NCBI RefSeq assembly: GCF_001307275.1
Contig: NZ_CP012831.1
Span: forward strand, 3,836,501 to 3,900,500
Source of the DNA: Pseudomonas fluorescens
Lineage (GTDB): Bacteria > Pseudomonadota > Gammaproteobacteria > Pseudomonadales > Pseudomonadaceae
Direction of reading: 5' to 3'
Length of the DNA: 64,000 bases
Below, one piece after another: positions 42,504-50,503 of this stretch. Within the stretch, counting starts at the first letter, position 1. Every line of letters begins with the position of its first letter. Below the pieces are notes generated by a model. That model did no database searches. It was not told where the DNA came from and saw nothing but the letters and a program-made list of their open reading frames with translations. The translations under genes were made by a program, and so were the position numbers.

Positions 42504-43472
42504 TCAGCTCGTGACCCGTGCGCCTGCCAGGCTGCCACTCAATTCGTAAGCCGTCAGCTCAGCCTGGTGCGCCGCGAGGATTTCCGGCAACGAGCCGCGC
42601 AGGTACTCGACCCAGGTCTTGATCTTCGCATCCAGGTATTGGCGCGACGGGTAGATGGCGTAGAGGTTCAGTTCCTGGGAGCGGTAGTTGGGCATGACCC
42701 GCACCAGCGTGCCGTTGCGCAAGCCTTCGATGGCCGCGTACACCGGCAATACCCCCACGCCCATGCCGCTGGTGATCGCGGTTTTCATCGCATCGGCGGA
42801 GTTCACCAGGAACGGTGAACTGTTGATGGTGACCATCTCTTGGCCTTCCGGGCCGTCGAACACCCATTTTTCCAGCGGAATGACCGGGCTGACCAGGCGC
42901 AGGCAGGCGTGGTTGAGCAGGTCGCTGGGTTTTTGCGGACAGCCGCTGGCTTTCACGTAGGCGGGCGAGGCGCAGACAATGCTGTAGGTGATCCCCAGGC
43001 GCTGGGAGACGAAGCCCGAATCCGGCAGTTCGCTGGCGAGCACGATGGAGACGTCGTAGCCCTCATCGAGGATGTCCGGCACCCGGTTGGCCAGGGTCAG
43101 GTCGAAGGTCACGTCCGGATGCGTCTTGCGGTAGCGGGCGATGGCGTCGATCACGAAATGCTGGCCGATGCCGGTCATGGTGTGGACCTTCAACTGCCCG
43201 GCCGGTCGCGCGTGGGCGTCGCTGGCCTCGGCTTCCGCTTCTTCGACGTAAGCCAGGATCTGCTCGCAACGCAGCAAGTAGCGTTTACCCGCCTCGGTGA
43301 GTGCAATGCGCCGCGTGGTGCGGTTGAGCAGGCGGGTTTGCAGATGGGCTTCCAGGTTGGAAACCGCACGCGAGACGTTGGCTGTGGTGGTATCCAGTTG
43401 CACGGCGGCAGCGGTGAAACTGCCGGCTTCGGCCACACAGCTGAACGCGCGCATGTTTTGCAAGGTGTCCAT
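42504..43472 (-). CDS. LysR-family transcriptional regulator
   Basis: A 322-residue LTTR. The winged HTH (1-60) reads MRAFSCVAEAGSFTAAAVQLDTTTANVSRAVSNLEAHLQTRLLNRTTR; the effector domain covers about 90-295 (VTFDLTLANRVPDILDEGYDVSIVLAS, GMGVGVLPVYAAIEGL). It is divergent from the outer-membrane factor / FUSC / HlyD efflux operon, 324 bp apart, and is the likely regulator of it, as AaeR is for aaeXAB in E. coli. The effector, perhaps an aromatic acid, is inferred from that parallel alone. Confidence 0.9.
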   Translation of the reverse strand: MDTLQNMRAFSCVAEAGSFTAAAVQLDTTTANVSRAVSNLEAHLQTRLLNRTTRRIALTEAGKRYLLRCEQILAYVEEAEAEASDAHARPAGQLKVHTMTGIGQHFVIDAIARYRKTHPDVTFDLTLANRVPDILDEGYDVSIVLASELPDSGFVSQRLGITYSIVCASPAYVKASGCPQKPSDLLNHACLRLVSPVIPLEKWVFDGPEGQEMVTINSSPFLVNSADAMKTAITSGMGVGVLPVYAAIEGLRNGTLVRVMPNYRSQELNLYAIYPSRQYLDAKIKTWVEYLRGSLPEILAAHQAELTAYELSGSLAGARVTS

Positions 43473-43645
43473 GGAGGGCTCTCTTGGGAGGTGGCAAATT
43501 GTGACATGAAGTTACAGAGATGCGGGACCCGACTAATGGATTATCGCGTTAACGGTAACAAAGATTCGCAGAAAGGTCGGCTTATCGCCGTTCGGCGGGG
43601 TGCCTAGAATTGCCGCCAAAGCAGGAGCGGGCCTTGGTGGGCACC

Positions 43646-43735
43646 TGTGGGAGCGAGCTTGCTCGCGATGAGGTCATTGCATTCAACATTTGAGGTGAAT
43701 GTCCGGACGCCATCGCGAGCAAGCTCGCTCCCACA
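43646..43735. repeat. REPIN upstream of the efflux operon
   Basis: Facing REP palindromes at 43646-43670 and 43711-43735 in the 324-bp LysR-OMF intergenic region, 61 bp before the chosen GTG start. Translating through it gives the false N-terminus MGASLLAMRS, so that longer start was rejected. Confidence 0.88.
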
Positions 43736-43796
43736 AGTTTGCGTCAACAGGCAGCCATCCTCGTCGTCATGCCCCTCCCTCAGGAATTTTGCGCAA

Positions 43797-45272
43797 GTGC
43801 CGCGTTGCATCAGCAGAGAGCTGAAGACTCTCAGTGTTTGGGTTCTGACATTAACCATCAGCGGTTGCATTGGCACAGGTGGTATTGCACCGCAAGGCCA
43901 GGTGTTGCCGGCCAATCAACTGGCGACCGATGCCGCCATCCGCGAGGCCGCCCGCGATGCCCACTGGCCCACCCGCCAGTGGTGGCAAGCCTATGGCGAT
44001 CGGCAACTGGATCGCTGGATCGACCTGGCCGTGCAAGGCAGCCCGAGCCTGGCCATGGCCGCGGCACGAGTACGCCAGGCCAAGGCCATGGCCGGTATTG
44101 CCGAGGCCGCCGAGTCGTTGCAGATCAATGGCGAGTCGACCCTCAAGCGCCATAACTGGCCCACCGATCAGTTCTACGGCCCGGGCGAGTTGGCCGACAC
44201 CACGACCTGGGACAACAATGCTGCCCTGGGCTTGAGTTATGCCCTGGACCTGTGGGGCCGTGAGCGCAATGCCAGCGAACGGGCGGTTGACCTGGCCCAC
44301 GTCAGCATCGCCGAGGCACGGCAGGCGCAACTGGAATTGCAGAACAACATCGTGCGCGCCTATATCCAGTTTTCGTTGCACTACGCCCAGCGCGATATCG
44401 TCGCTGCGACCCTGCGCCAACAAGAGCAGATTCTCGACCTGGCGCAGAAGCGCCTGGACGGTGGCATCGGCACCCATTTCGAAGTCAGCCAGGCCCAGGC
44501 GCCGCTGCCCGAGACCCATCGCCAACTCGATGCCCTGGACGAGGCCATCGCCTTGAGCCGCAATCAATTGGCGGCCTTGGCGGGCCAGGGGCCGGGAGCG
44601 GGTGCGCAGTTGCAACGTCCGACCCTGGTCCTCGGCGCGCCCTTGAAGCTGCCGTCGGCCTTGCCCGCCGAACTGCTTGGCCAGCGTCCGGATGTGGTGG
44701 CCGGGCGTTGGCAAGTGGCGGCCCAGGCCCGGGGCATCGATGTGGCCCGGGCCGGCTTCTATCCCAACGTCGATCTGGTGGGGAGCCTCGGCTACATGGC
44801 CACCGGTGGCGGGGCGCTGGAGTTTTTGACCGGCAAGAAACTCACCTACAACGTCGGGCCGGCGATCACGTTGCCGATCTTCGACGGCGGGCGCCTGCGT
44901 TCGCAGTTGGGCGAGGCGGCCGCCGGGTATGACATCGCCGTGGCGCACTACAACCAGACACTGGTGAACGCGCTCAAGAGCATTTCCGATCAGTTGATCC
45001 GTCGCGAATCCATGGACAAGCAGCAGGCCTTCGCCGCCGAATCGGTGGCCGCGGCCCAGCGTACCTACGACATCGCAAAGGTGGCGTTCCAGCGCGGCCT
45101 GACGGACTACCTCAATGTGCTCAACGCCCAAAGCCTGTTGTTCAAGCAGCAACAGGTGCAACAACAGGTGGAGGCGGCTCGCCTGACGGCCCATGCCGAT
45201 CTGGTGACGGCGTTGGGCGGTGGGCTGGAGGCCGGCAGCGACAGCCCCGACCTGAACCACAATGCTGAGTAG
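43797..45272 (+). CDS. Outer-membrane efflux lipoprotein (NodT/OprM family)
   Basis: TolC-like channel protein of 491 residues. A lipoprotein signal (LKTLSVWVLTLTISGC) ends at lipobox Cys24. Two OEP repeats follow with the expected helical and strand segments (RQWWQAYGDRQLDRWIDLAVQGSPSLAMAAARVRQA; LPAELLGQRPDVVAGRWQVAAQARGIDVARAGFYPNVDL; NVGPAITLPIFDGGRLRSQL), described in parts. GTG 43797 was chosen because it starts a proper signal peptide; AGGA is 11 nt upstream, a loose spacing. It is the first gene of the OMF-FUSC-DUF1656-HlyD operon and overlaps or abuts the FUSC gene. Confidence 0.88.
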   Translation: MPRCISRELKTLSVWVLTLTISGCIGTGGIAPQGQVLPANQLATDAAIREAARDAHWPTRQWWQAYGDRQLDRWIDLAVQGSPSLAMAAARVRQAKAMAGIAEAAESLQINGESTLKRHNWPTDQFYGPGELADTTTWDNNAALGLSYALDLWGRERNASERAVDLAHVSIAEARQAQLELQNNIVRAYIQFSLHYAQRDIVAATLRQQEQILDLAQKRLDGGIGTHFEVSQAQAPLPETHRQLDALDEAIALSRNQLAALAGQGPGAGAQLQRPTLVLGAPLKLPSALPAELLGQRPDVVAGRWQVAAQARGIDVARAGFYPNVDLVGSLGYMATGGGALEFLTGKKLTYNVGPAITLPIFDGGRLRSQLGEAAAGYDIAVAHYNQTLVNALKSISDQLIRRESMDKQQAFAAESVAAAQRTYDIAKVAFQRGLTDYLNVLNAQSLLFKQQQVQQQVEAARLTAHADLVTALGGGLEAGSDSPDLNHNAE

Positions 45273-45282
45273 GCCTGTCGTG

Positions 45283-47484
45283 ATGTCCTTACTTGCCCCC
45301 GCACGCCGGCTGTATCGCCTCGAATGGCGCCGTGGTTTCTTCGACTGGGCCCGCAGCGACGGGGTGACCTGGGTCTATATCTTCAAGGTCCTGTTTGCCG
45401 CGTTCCTGACCTTGTGGCTGGCTATGCGCCTGGAATTGCCACAACCGCGCACGGCCATGATCACCGTGTTCATCGTCATGCAGCCCCAGAGCGGGCAGGT
45501 GTTCGCCAAGAGCTTCTACCGTTTCCTCGGCACCCTGGCGGGTTCTGCGGTGATGGTGGCGCTGATCGCCCTGTTCGCCCAGAACACCGAGCTGTTCCTT
45601 GGCTGCCTGGCGATTTGGGTCGGCATCTGTTCGGCAGGGGCGGCGCGGTATCGTAACTTCCGTGCCTATGGTTTCGTGCTGGCTGGCTACACCGCGGCGA
45701 TGATCGGCTTGCCAGCGTTGGCCCACCCCGAAGGGGCGTTCATGGCGGCGGTCTGGCGGGTGCTGGAGATTTCCCTGGGAATTCTCTGCTCGACCCTGGT
45801 CAGTGCCGCGATCCTGCCGCAAACCGCCAGCGCCGCCATGCGCAACGCCTTGTACCAGCGCTTTGGCGTGTTCGCCCTGTTTGTCACCGACGGCTTGCGC
45901 GGACGCAGCAAGCGGGAGGCCTTCGAGGCCGGTAACGTGCGCTTCATCGCCGAAGCCGTCGGCCTGGAGAGCCTGCGCAGCGTGACGGTGTTCGAAGACC
46001 CGCACATGCGTCGGCGCAATGGTCGGCTCAGTCGCTTGAACAGCGAATTCATGGGTGTCACCACCCGTTTCAATGCCTTGCACCAATTGCTCGAGCGCTT
46101 GCGCGGCGGGGCGGCGGATCATGTGGTGAACGCCATCAAGCCTGGTTTGCAAAACCTGGCCGAGCTGCTGGACGGCTTCAGCGCACGGGCCTTGACCGAC
46201 GCCGACGCAGCGCGGTTGGCGGCGGCGCTGGCAGACTACAAGGCCGACCTGCCGGCCCAGGTACGGCGCTTGCGGGCAGCGTTCCAGGGCACCGCGCCAA
46301 GCGATGGCGAGCAGTTGGACTTTCATACCGCTTATGAGCTGCTTTATCGCTTTGTCGACGACTTGCACGGCTACGCCCTGACCCATGCCTCCCTGGCCGA
46401 GCATCGCCACGAGCGCGAGCGCTGGGACGAACCGTTCGTGCCCCAGACCAACTGGCTGGCCGCCGCGGCATCGGGGTTTCGCGCCGCTTTCATCCTGCTG
46501 GTCCTGGGCAGCTATTGGGTCGCCACGGCCTGGCCGAGCGGCGCGACCATGACCATGATCGCCGCGGCCACCGTGGGCCTCTCGGCCGCCACCCCGAACC
46601 CCAAGCGCATGGCTTTCCAGATGGCCTGCGGTACGTTGTTCGGGGCGCTGGTCGGCTTCGTCGAGATGTTTTTCATTTTCCCGCTGATCGATGGTTTTCC
46701 GTTGCTCTGCGTGATGCTCGCTCCCGTCATCATGTTCGGTTCGTTCCTCAGTTCCAGGCCGCAATACGCCGGGGTCGGCCTGGGGCTGCTGATTTTCTTT
46801 TGCACCGGCTCAGTGCCGGACAACCTGACGGTCTACAACCCTTACGCCTTCATCAACGACTACATCGCGATGATCCTCGGCATGTTGGTGTGCGCCGCTG
46901 CCGGGGCGATCATCCTGCCGCCCAACAGCCGCTGGTTGTGGCGTCGATTGGAGCAGGACCTGCGCGAGCAAGTGGTGTTCGCCATTAGCGGTCGTCTGAA
47001 GGGGCTGGCCTCGAGTTTTGAGAGCCGCACCCGCGACCTGCTGCACCAGGCCTACGGTCTGGCGGCGGGGCAACCCCAAGTGCAACGGGACTTGCTGCGC
47101 TGGATGTTCGTGGTGCTGGAAGTCGGTCACGCGATCATTGAGTTGCGCAAGGAGCAGGCCATCTTGCCGGTTCACCCGGCGTATGCCGAAAGCCAGCCAT
47201 GGCGCCAGGCGATTCGGGTGATGGGGCGGGCGCTGGTGCGACTGTTCCGCCAGCCGGGCCAGAGCAATCTGGAGCGTGCGTTGGTGGCGGTGGATCATGC
47301 CATCGGCCGCGTGCAGGCCACCGACGAACCCTTCGCCCCGCATTTCGACACCTCGGCCCTGCGCCGGGTGAAGAGCTACCTGCATTTCATCCGCACTTCG
47401 CTGCTGGACCCGCAATCGCCATTGGCCGGCTATGCCATGGCGCATGCCACATCGCTTCCCCAGGAACCTGAACATGCCCCGTGA
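45283..47484 (+). CDS. FUSC-family efflux permease (AaeB-like)
   Basis: Inner-membrane transporter of 733 residues related to E. coli AaeB, which exports p-hydroxybenzoate. Two membrane halves, each of about five or six helices (about 30-180: VYIFKVLFAAFLTLWLAMRLELPQPRTAMITVFIVMQPQSG; and about 385-560: AFILLVLGSYWVATAWPSGATMTMI, GLGLLIFFCTGSVPDNLTVYNPYAF), each precede a cytoplasmic helical region. This is the FUSC duplication. ATG 45283 was chosen; an ATG at 45262, 11 bp inside the OMF gene, is also possible. It overlaps the DUF1656 gene by 11 bp. Confidence 0.9.
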   Translation: MSLLAPARRLYRLEWRRGFFDWARSDGVTWVYIFKVLFAAFLTLWLAMRLELPQPRTAMITVFIVMQPQSGQVFAKSFYRFLGTLAGSAVMVALIALFAQNTELFLGCLAIWVGICSAGAARYRNFRAYGFVLAGYTAAMIGLPALAHPEGAFMAAVWRVLEISLGILCSTLVSAAILPQTASAAMRNALYQRFGVFALFVTDGLRGRSKREAFEAGNVRFIAEAVGLESLRSVTVFEDPHMRRRNGRLSRLNSEFMGVTTRFNALHQLLERLRGGAADHVVNAIKPGLQNLAELLDGFSARALTDADAARLAAALADYKADLPAQVRRLRAAFQGTAPSDGEQLDFHTAYELLYRFVDDLHGYALTHASLAEHRHERERWDEPFVPQTNWLAAAASGFRAAFILLVLGSYWVATAWPSGATMTMIAAATVGLSAATPNPKRMAFQMACGTLFGALVGFVEMFFIFPLIDGFPLLCVMLAPVIMFGSFLSSRPQYAGVGLGLLIFFCTGSVPDNLTVYNPYAFINDYIAMILGMLVCAAAGAIILPPNSRWLWRRLEQDLREQVVFAISGRLKGLASSFESRTRDLLHQAYGLAAGQPQVQRDLLRWMFVVLEVGHAIIELRKEQAILPVHPAYAESQPWRQAIRVMGRALVRLFRQPGQSNLERALVAVDHAIGRVQATDEPFAPHFDTSALRRVKSYLHFIRTSLLDPQSPLAGYAMAHATSLPQEPEHAP

Positions 47485-47674
47485 GATCGCCTTCCATGGC
47501 GTGTACATGCCCACCATGACCCTGATGTTTTTCATCGCCGCCGGCCTGGCCTGGGCCTTGGACCGCTTCCTGTCGGGGTTGGACCTGTACCGTTTCTTCT
47601 GGCACCCGGCGTTGTTGCGCCTGAGTCTGTTTACCTGTCTGTTCGGCGCGCTGGCGCTGACGGTCTACCGTTGA
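47474..47674 (+). CDS. DUF1656 small membrane protein (AaeX-like)
   Basis: A 66-residue inner-membrane protein of the DUF1656/AaeX family with two hydrophobic helices (YMPTMTLMFFIAAGLAWALD and FFWHPALLRLSLFTCLFGALALTVY). REIAFHGVYMP is the conserved start. Its role is unknown, but it always accompanies FUSC and HlyD partners. It overlaps the FUSC gene by 11 bp and lies 10 bp before the HlyD gene, so all are probably translated together. Confidence 0.9.
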   Translation: MPREIAFHGVYMPTMTLMFFIAAGLAWALDRFLSGLDLYRFFWHPALLRLSLFTCLFGALALTVYR

Positions 47675-47684
47675 GATCGATGCG

Positions 47685-48548
47685 ATGAAAAAGTTTTTCA
47701 GCCTGCTGGCGACGCTGTTGGTACTGGCCCTGGCGTTGTGGATCGGCCGTACGCTGTGGGTCCATTACATGAACACGCCCTGGACCCGCGATGGCCGGGT
47801 GCGGGCCGACATCATCAATGTGGCCGCCGATGTCAGCGGCGAGGTGGTCGAGGTGTCGGTGCGCGACAACCAGTTGGTGAAAAAGGGCGACTTGTTGATG
47901 CGCATCGACCCCGAGCATTACCGCATCGCCGTGAAGCAGGCGCGCTCCCTGGTGGCGTCGCGCAAGGCCACCTGGGAGATGCGCAAGGTCAACGCCCATC
48001 GACGTGCCGACTTGGACAACCTGGTGATCTCCCGGGAAAACCGCGACGACGCCAGCAACATCGCCGACTCGGCCCTGGCCGACTACCAGCAGGCCCAGGC
48101 CCAGTTGGAAGCCGCGGAGCTGAACCTGTCGCGCACCGACGTTCGCGCGGCGGTGGATGGCTACGTCACCAACCTCAACGTGCACCGCGGCGACTATGCG
48201 CGCATCGGCGAGGCGAAAATGGCCGTGGTGGACATGCATTCGTTCTGGGTCTACGGCTTCTTCGAAGAGACCAAGTTGCCCAAGGTGCGGGTCGGCGATT
48301 CGGCGCAGTTGCAGTTGATGAGCGGTGAGACGCTCAAGGGCCATGTGGAAAGTATTTCCCGAGGCATCTACGACCGCGACAACCCCGAAAGCCGCGAACT
48401 GATCGCCGATGTGAACCCCACGTTCAACTGGGTTCGCCTGGCCCAGCGAGTGCCGGTGCGCATTCATCTGGATGAAGTGCCGGACGGCGTGCTGCTGGCG
48501 GCGGGGATGACCTGCACGGTGGTGGTGGAGCCCCACGCCAAGCGCTGA
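47685..48548 (+). CDS. HlyD-family periplasmic adaptor (AaeA-like)
   Basis: Membrane fusion protein of 287 residues that should couple the FUSC permease to the OMF encoded upstream. An N-terminal anchor (FFSLLATLLVLALALWIGRTLW, 4-25) is followed by the lipoyl half (INVAADVSGEVVEVSVRDNQLVKKGDLLMRID, about 46-77), a short alpha-hairpin (about 80-150) and the second lipoyl half with a beta-barrel (TDVRAAVDGYVTNLNVHRGDY, AVVDMHSFWVYGFFEETKLPKV). Last gene of the operon; no clear terminator except the downstream REPIN array. Confidence 0.92.
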   Translation: MKKFFSLLATLLVLALALWIGRTLWVHYMNTPWTRDGRVRADIINVAADVSGEVVEVSVRDNQLVKKGDLLMRIDPEHYRIAVKQARSLVASRKATWEMRKVNAHRRADLDNLVISRENRDDASNIADSALADYQQAQAQLEAAELNLSRTDVRAAVDGYVTNLNVHRGDYARIGEAKMAVVDMHSFWVYGFFEETKLPKVRVGDSAQLQLMSGETLKGHVESISRGIYDRDNPESRELIADVNPTFNWVRLAQRVPVRIHLDEVPDGVLLAAGMTCTVVVEPHAKR

Positions 48549-48600
48549 GGCATCGCATCATTTGTGGGGGGATGGTGAGATTTGATCTACACCACAAATC

Positions 48601-48961
48601 CCTGTGGGAGCGAGCTTGCTCGCGATAGCGGTGGTTCAGCCGCATCGAGGGTGGCAGACACGCCGTCATCGCGAGCAAGCTCGCTCCCACATTTTTTCCG
48701 GGGTGATGGCGAGATTTGGTGTACACCACAAGTCTCCTGTGGGAGCGAGCTTGCTCGCGATAGCGGTGGTTCAGCCGCATCGAGGGTGGCAGACACGCCG
48801 TCATCGCGAGCAAGCTCGCTCCCACATTTTTTCCGGGGTGATGGCGAGATTTGGTGTACACCACAAGTCTCCTGTGGGAGCGAGCTTGCTCGCGATAGCG
48901 GTGGTTCAGCCGCATCGAGGGTGGCAGACACGCCGTCATCGCGAGCAAGCTCGCTCCCACA
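48601..48961. repeat. Tandem array of three REPINs, 135-bp period
   Basis: REPINs at 48603-48691, 48738-48826 and 48873-48961 repeat with an exact 135-bp period. The first two full units are identical base for base over 135 bp, including the 46-nt spacer TTTTTCCGGGGTGATGGCGA...; the third unit stops at the end of its REPIN. A diverged copy of the spacer (GATGGTGAGATTTGATCTACACCAC) precedes unit 1. It fills the gap 48549-48996 between the convergent HlyD and SDR genes; no gene is present there. Confidence 0.95.
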
Positions 48962-48996
48962 GGAATTGACCACAACAGCAAAAAAGCCTGCGTTGA

Positions 48997-49821
48997 TTAC
49001 AGCGATTTTCCCAACCCGAACCGCTTCATCAACCCCTTCTCCAGTAACCCTTTGGGCAACAAACCCGCCATCAACGGCAGCGCCCGGCTGCCGTTGCCCA
49101 GACGCAGCAAGCGGGGTGGCTTGGGTTGTTGAACCGCCTTGAGCAGCGCCGCGGCGAATTCGTGGGTGGGGGTCGGGTTGTCCTGGGAAGCCTTGGCCCG
49201 GGCGCGGATGCCATCGCGCAGGGGCCACCAGGGCGATTGTTCGCTGATCAATTGTTCGGCTTCATGACCGGCATTCTTGGCGAAGCTGGAGGCAATCGCG
49301 CCGGGCTGGACCTCCATCACGCGGATGTCGAAGGGTGCCAGCTCCATGCGCAAGGCATCGCTCAAGGCATGCACCGCCGCCTTCGAAGCGCAATAAGCGC
49401 CAGCGAACGGCGTGACCAGCACCCCGGAAACGCTGCCGATGTTCACCACCAGCCCCCTGGCCCGGCGCAGCACCGGGAACAGCGCCCGGGTGACCCCGAC
49501 GATGGCGAATACGTTGGTTTCGAACTGACGCTGCATGGCCGGCACGCCGCCGTCCAGCAGCGGGCCCATGGCGCCGTAGCCGGCATTGTTGACCAGCACA
49601 TCCAGGCCGCCACATTGCTGGTTGATCCGCTCACCCAGTTGTTCCAGGGCCTGGCCATCGTTGACGTCCAGTTGCACGGCGGTGAACCCGGCGGTGGCGA
49701 GTGTCGCCACGTCTTCAGCCTTGCGCGCCGTGGCCCAGACCTGATAACCCGCGGCCTTGAAGGCGTCGGCGAGGGCGCGGCCAATGCCGCTGGAACATCC
49801 GGTAATCAACGCAACAGGCAT
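48997..49821 (-). CDS. Short-chain dehydrogenase/reductase
   Basis: A 274-residue classical SDR with NAD(P) site TGCSSGIGRALADAFKAAG (about 7-25), NNAGYGAMGP (about 82-91), and the catalytic Ser (NIGSVSGVL), Tyr and Lys (YCASKAAVHALSDALRMEL, about 149-167). The C-terminus is extended by about 40 basic, hydrophobic residues. Substrate unknown. AAGGA lies 8 nt upstream of ATG 49821; a six-codon upstream extension was rejected. Monocistronic or followed only by the REPIN array. Confidence 0.9.
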   Translation of the reverse strand: MPVALITGCSSGIGRALADAFKAAGYQVWATARKAEDVATLATAGFTAVQLDVNDGQALEQLGERINQQCGGLDVLVNNAGYGAMGPLLDGGVPAMQRQFETNVFAIVGVTRALFPVLRRARGLVVNIGSVSGVLVTPFAGAYCASKAAVHALSDALRMELAPFDIRVMEVQPGAIASSFAKNAGHEAEQLISEQSPWWPLRDGIRARAKASQDNPTPTHEFAAALLKAVQQPKPPRLLRLGNGSRALPLMAGLLPKGLLEKGLMKRFGLGKSL

Positions 49822-49856
49822 GGCGCGGTCCTTGTGCAAAAAGTGGGGAAGGGCAA

Positions 49857-50321
49857 TCAGTTGGAAAAGCTACCGTGCAATCGCTCGGCGCGAAACTCCA
49901 GGGTCTGCGGACGATAACCCGGGCGCAGAGGCGGCAGCGGCAGGCAATCTTGCCAGTCGGCGCCGGCTTGCAGTTCGCCGGGGCCACGGTAGCGCGGAGC
50001 GTTGTAGGGGCTGTCGGCGAGGTTGATGGTGTCCCCAAGCGCATAGGCCGCGACCCGCCAGCGCAGCTCGATCAGCGGCACGTCGTTGTTGTTTTTCAGG
50101 GTCAGCGACAGCGGCCGGTCGGCAGGGCATTGTTCGGGGGCATAGCGGATGCGCAGTTCCAGGCGCTCCAGTTGCCGGGTCTCGCGGTTTTCCTGCCAGA
50201 GCACCCACGCGGCGACCAGTCCCAGCCCGATGAAGGCCGCCAGGGAGACCGGCAAGGCCTTGGCCGGGTAGCGCAACAGCAAGATGAGCCAGGTGATGAC
50301 CAGCAAAACGCCGATAAGCAT
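49857..50321 (-). CDS. Small membrane-anchored hypothetical protein
   Basis: A 154-residue protein with two N-terminal hydrophobic helices (MLIGVLLVITWLILLLRY, KALPVSLAAFIGLGLVAAWVLW, about 1-45) and a periplasmic-looking beta-rich remainder (LERLELRIRYAPEQCPADRPLSLTLKNNNDVPLIELRWRVAAYALGD). Pseudomonas relatives are often labelled multidrug transporter, which the sequence does not support: it has too few helices. ATG 50321 has GGAGG 8 nt upstream. It lies 35 bp upstream of the SDR gene on the same strand and may share its transcript. Confidence 0.78.
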   Translation of the reverse strand: MLIGVLLVITWLILLLRYPAKALPVSLAAFIGLGLVAAWVLWQENRETRQLERLELRIRYAPEQCPADRPLSLTLKNNNDVPLIELRWRVAAYALGDTINLADSPYNAPRYRGPGELQAGADWQDCLPLPPLRPGYRPQTLEFRAERLHGSFSN

Positions 50322-50406
50322 GGTGGAAGCCTCCGTTACCGTAGGCACATCCTACCGAAGGGCGCGGGCAATGTTGAAGCAATGATGCCAGGCGATCATC
50401 CGACTC

Positions 50407-50467
50407 AAAAAAAAGCCCCCACCCAACCCACTGCGGATAGGGGACGCAGTGGGCTGGACGGGGGCTT
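50407..50467 (-). terminator. Terminator of the alginate operon (after algA)
   Basis: AAGCCCCC / GGGGGCTT outer stem and CCCACTGCG / CGCAGTGGG inner stem, with a run of eight A (T on the minus strand) at the left end. It lies about 40 nt after the algA stop. Confidence 0.88.
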
Positions 50468-50503
50468 CTCGTAACGCTGATCTTTACTGATCGTTGTCGA
50501 TCA

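Noticed and set aside
43647..43796. Upstream start for the outer-membrane factor gene
   Set aside because: This extension translates the REPIN and would bury the lipoprotein signal peptide 50 residues inside the protein.
48601..48961. Possible CRISPR array (regular repeats)
   Set aside because: The units are palindromic REPINs with identical spacers and 135-bp period; CRISPR spacers would differ and no cas genes are near.
48582..49228. Repetitive open frames across the REPIN array on both strands
   Set aside because: The repeated peptide strings (GSELARD, ASSLPH and similar) are translations of REP palindromes, not a repeat protein.
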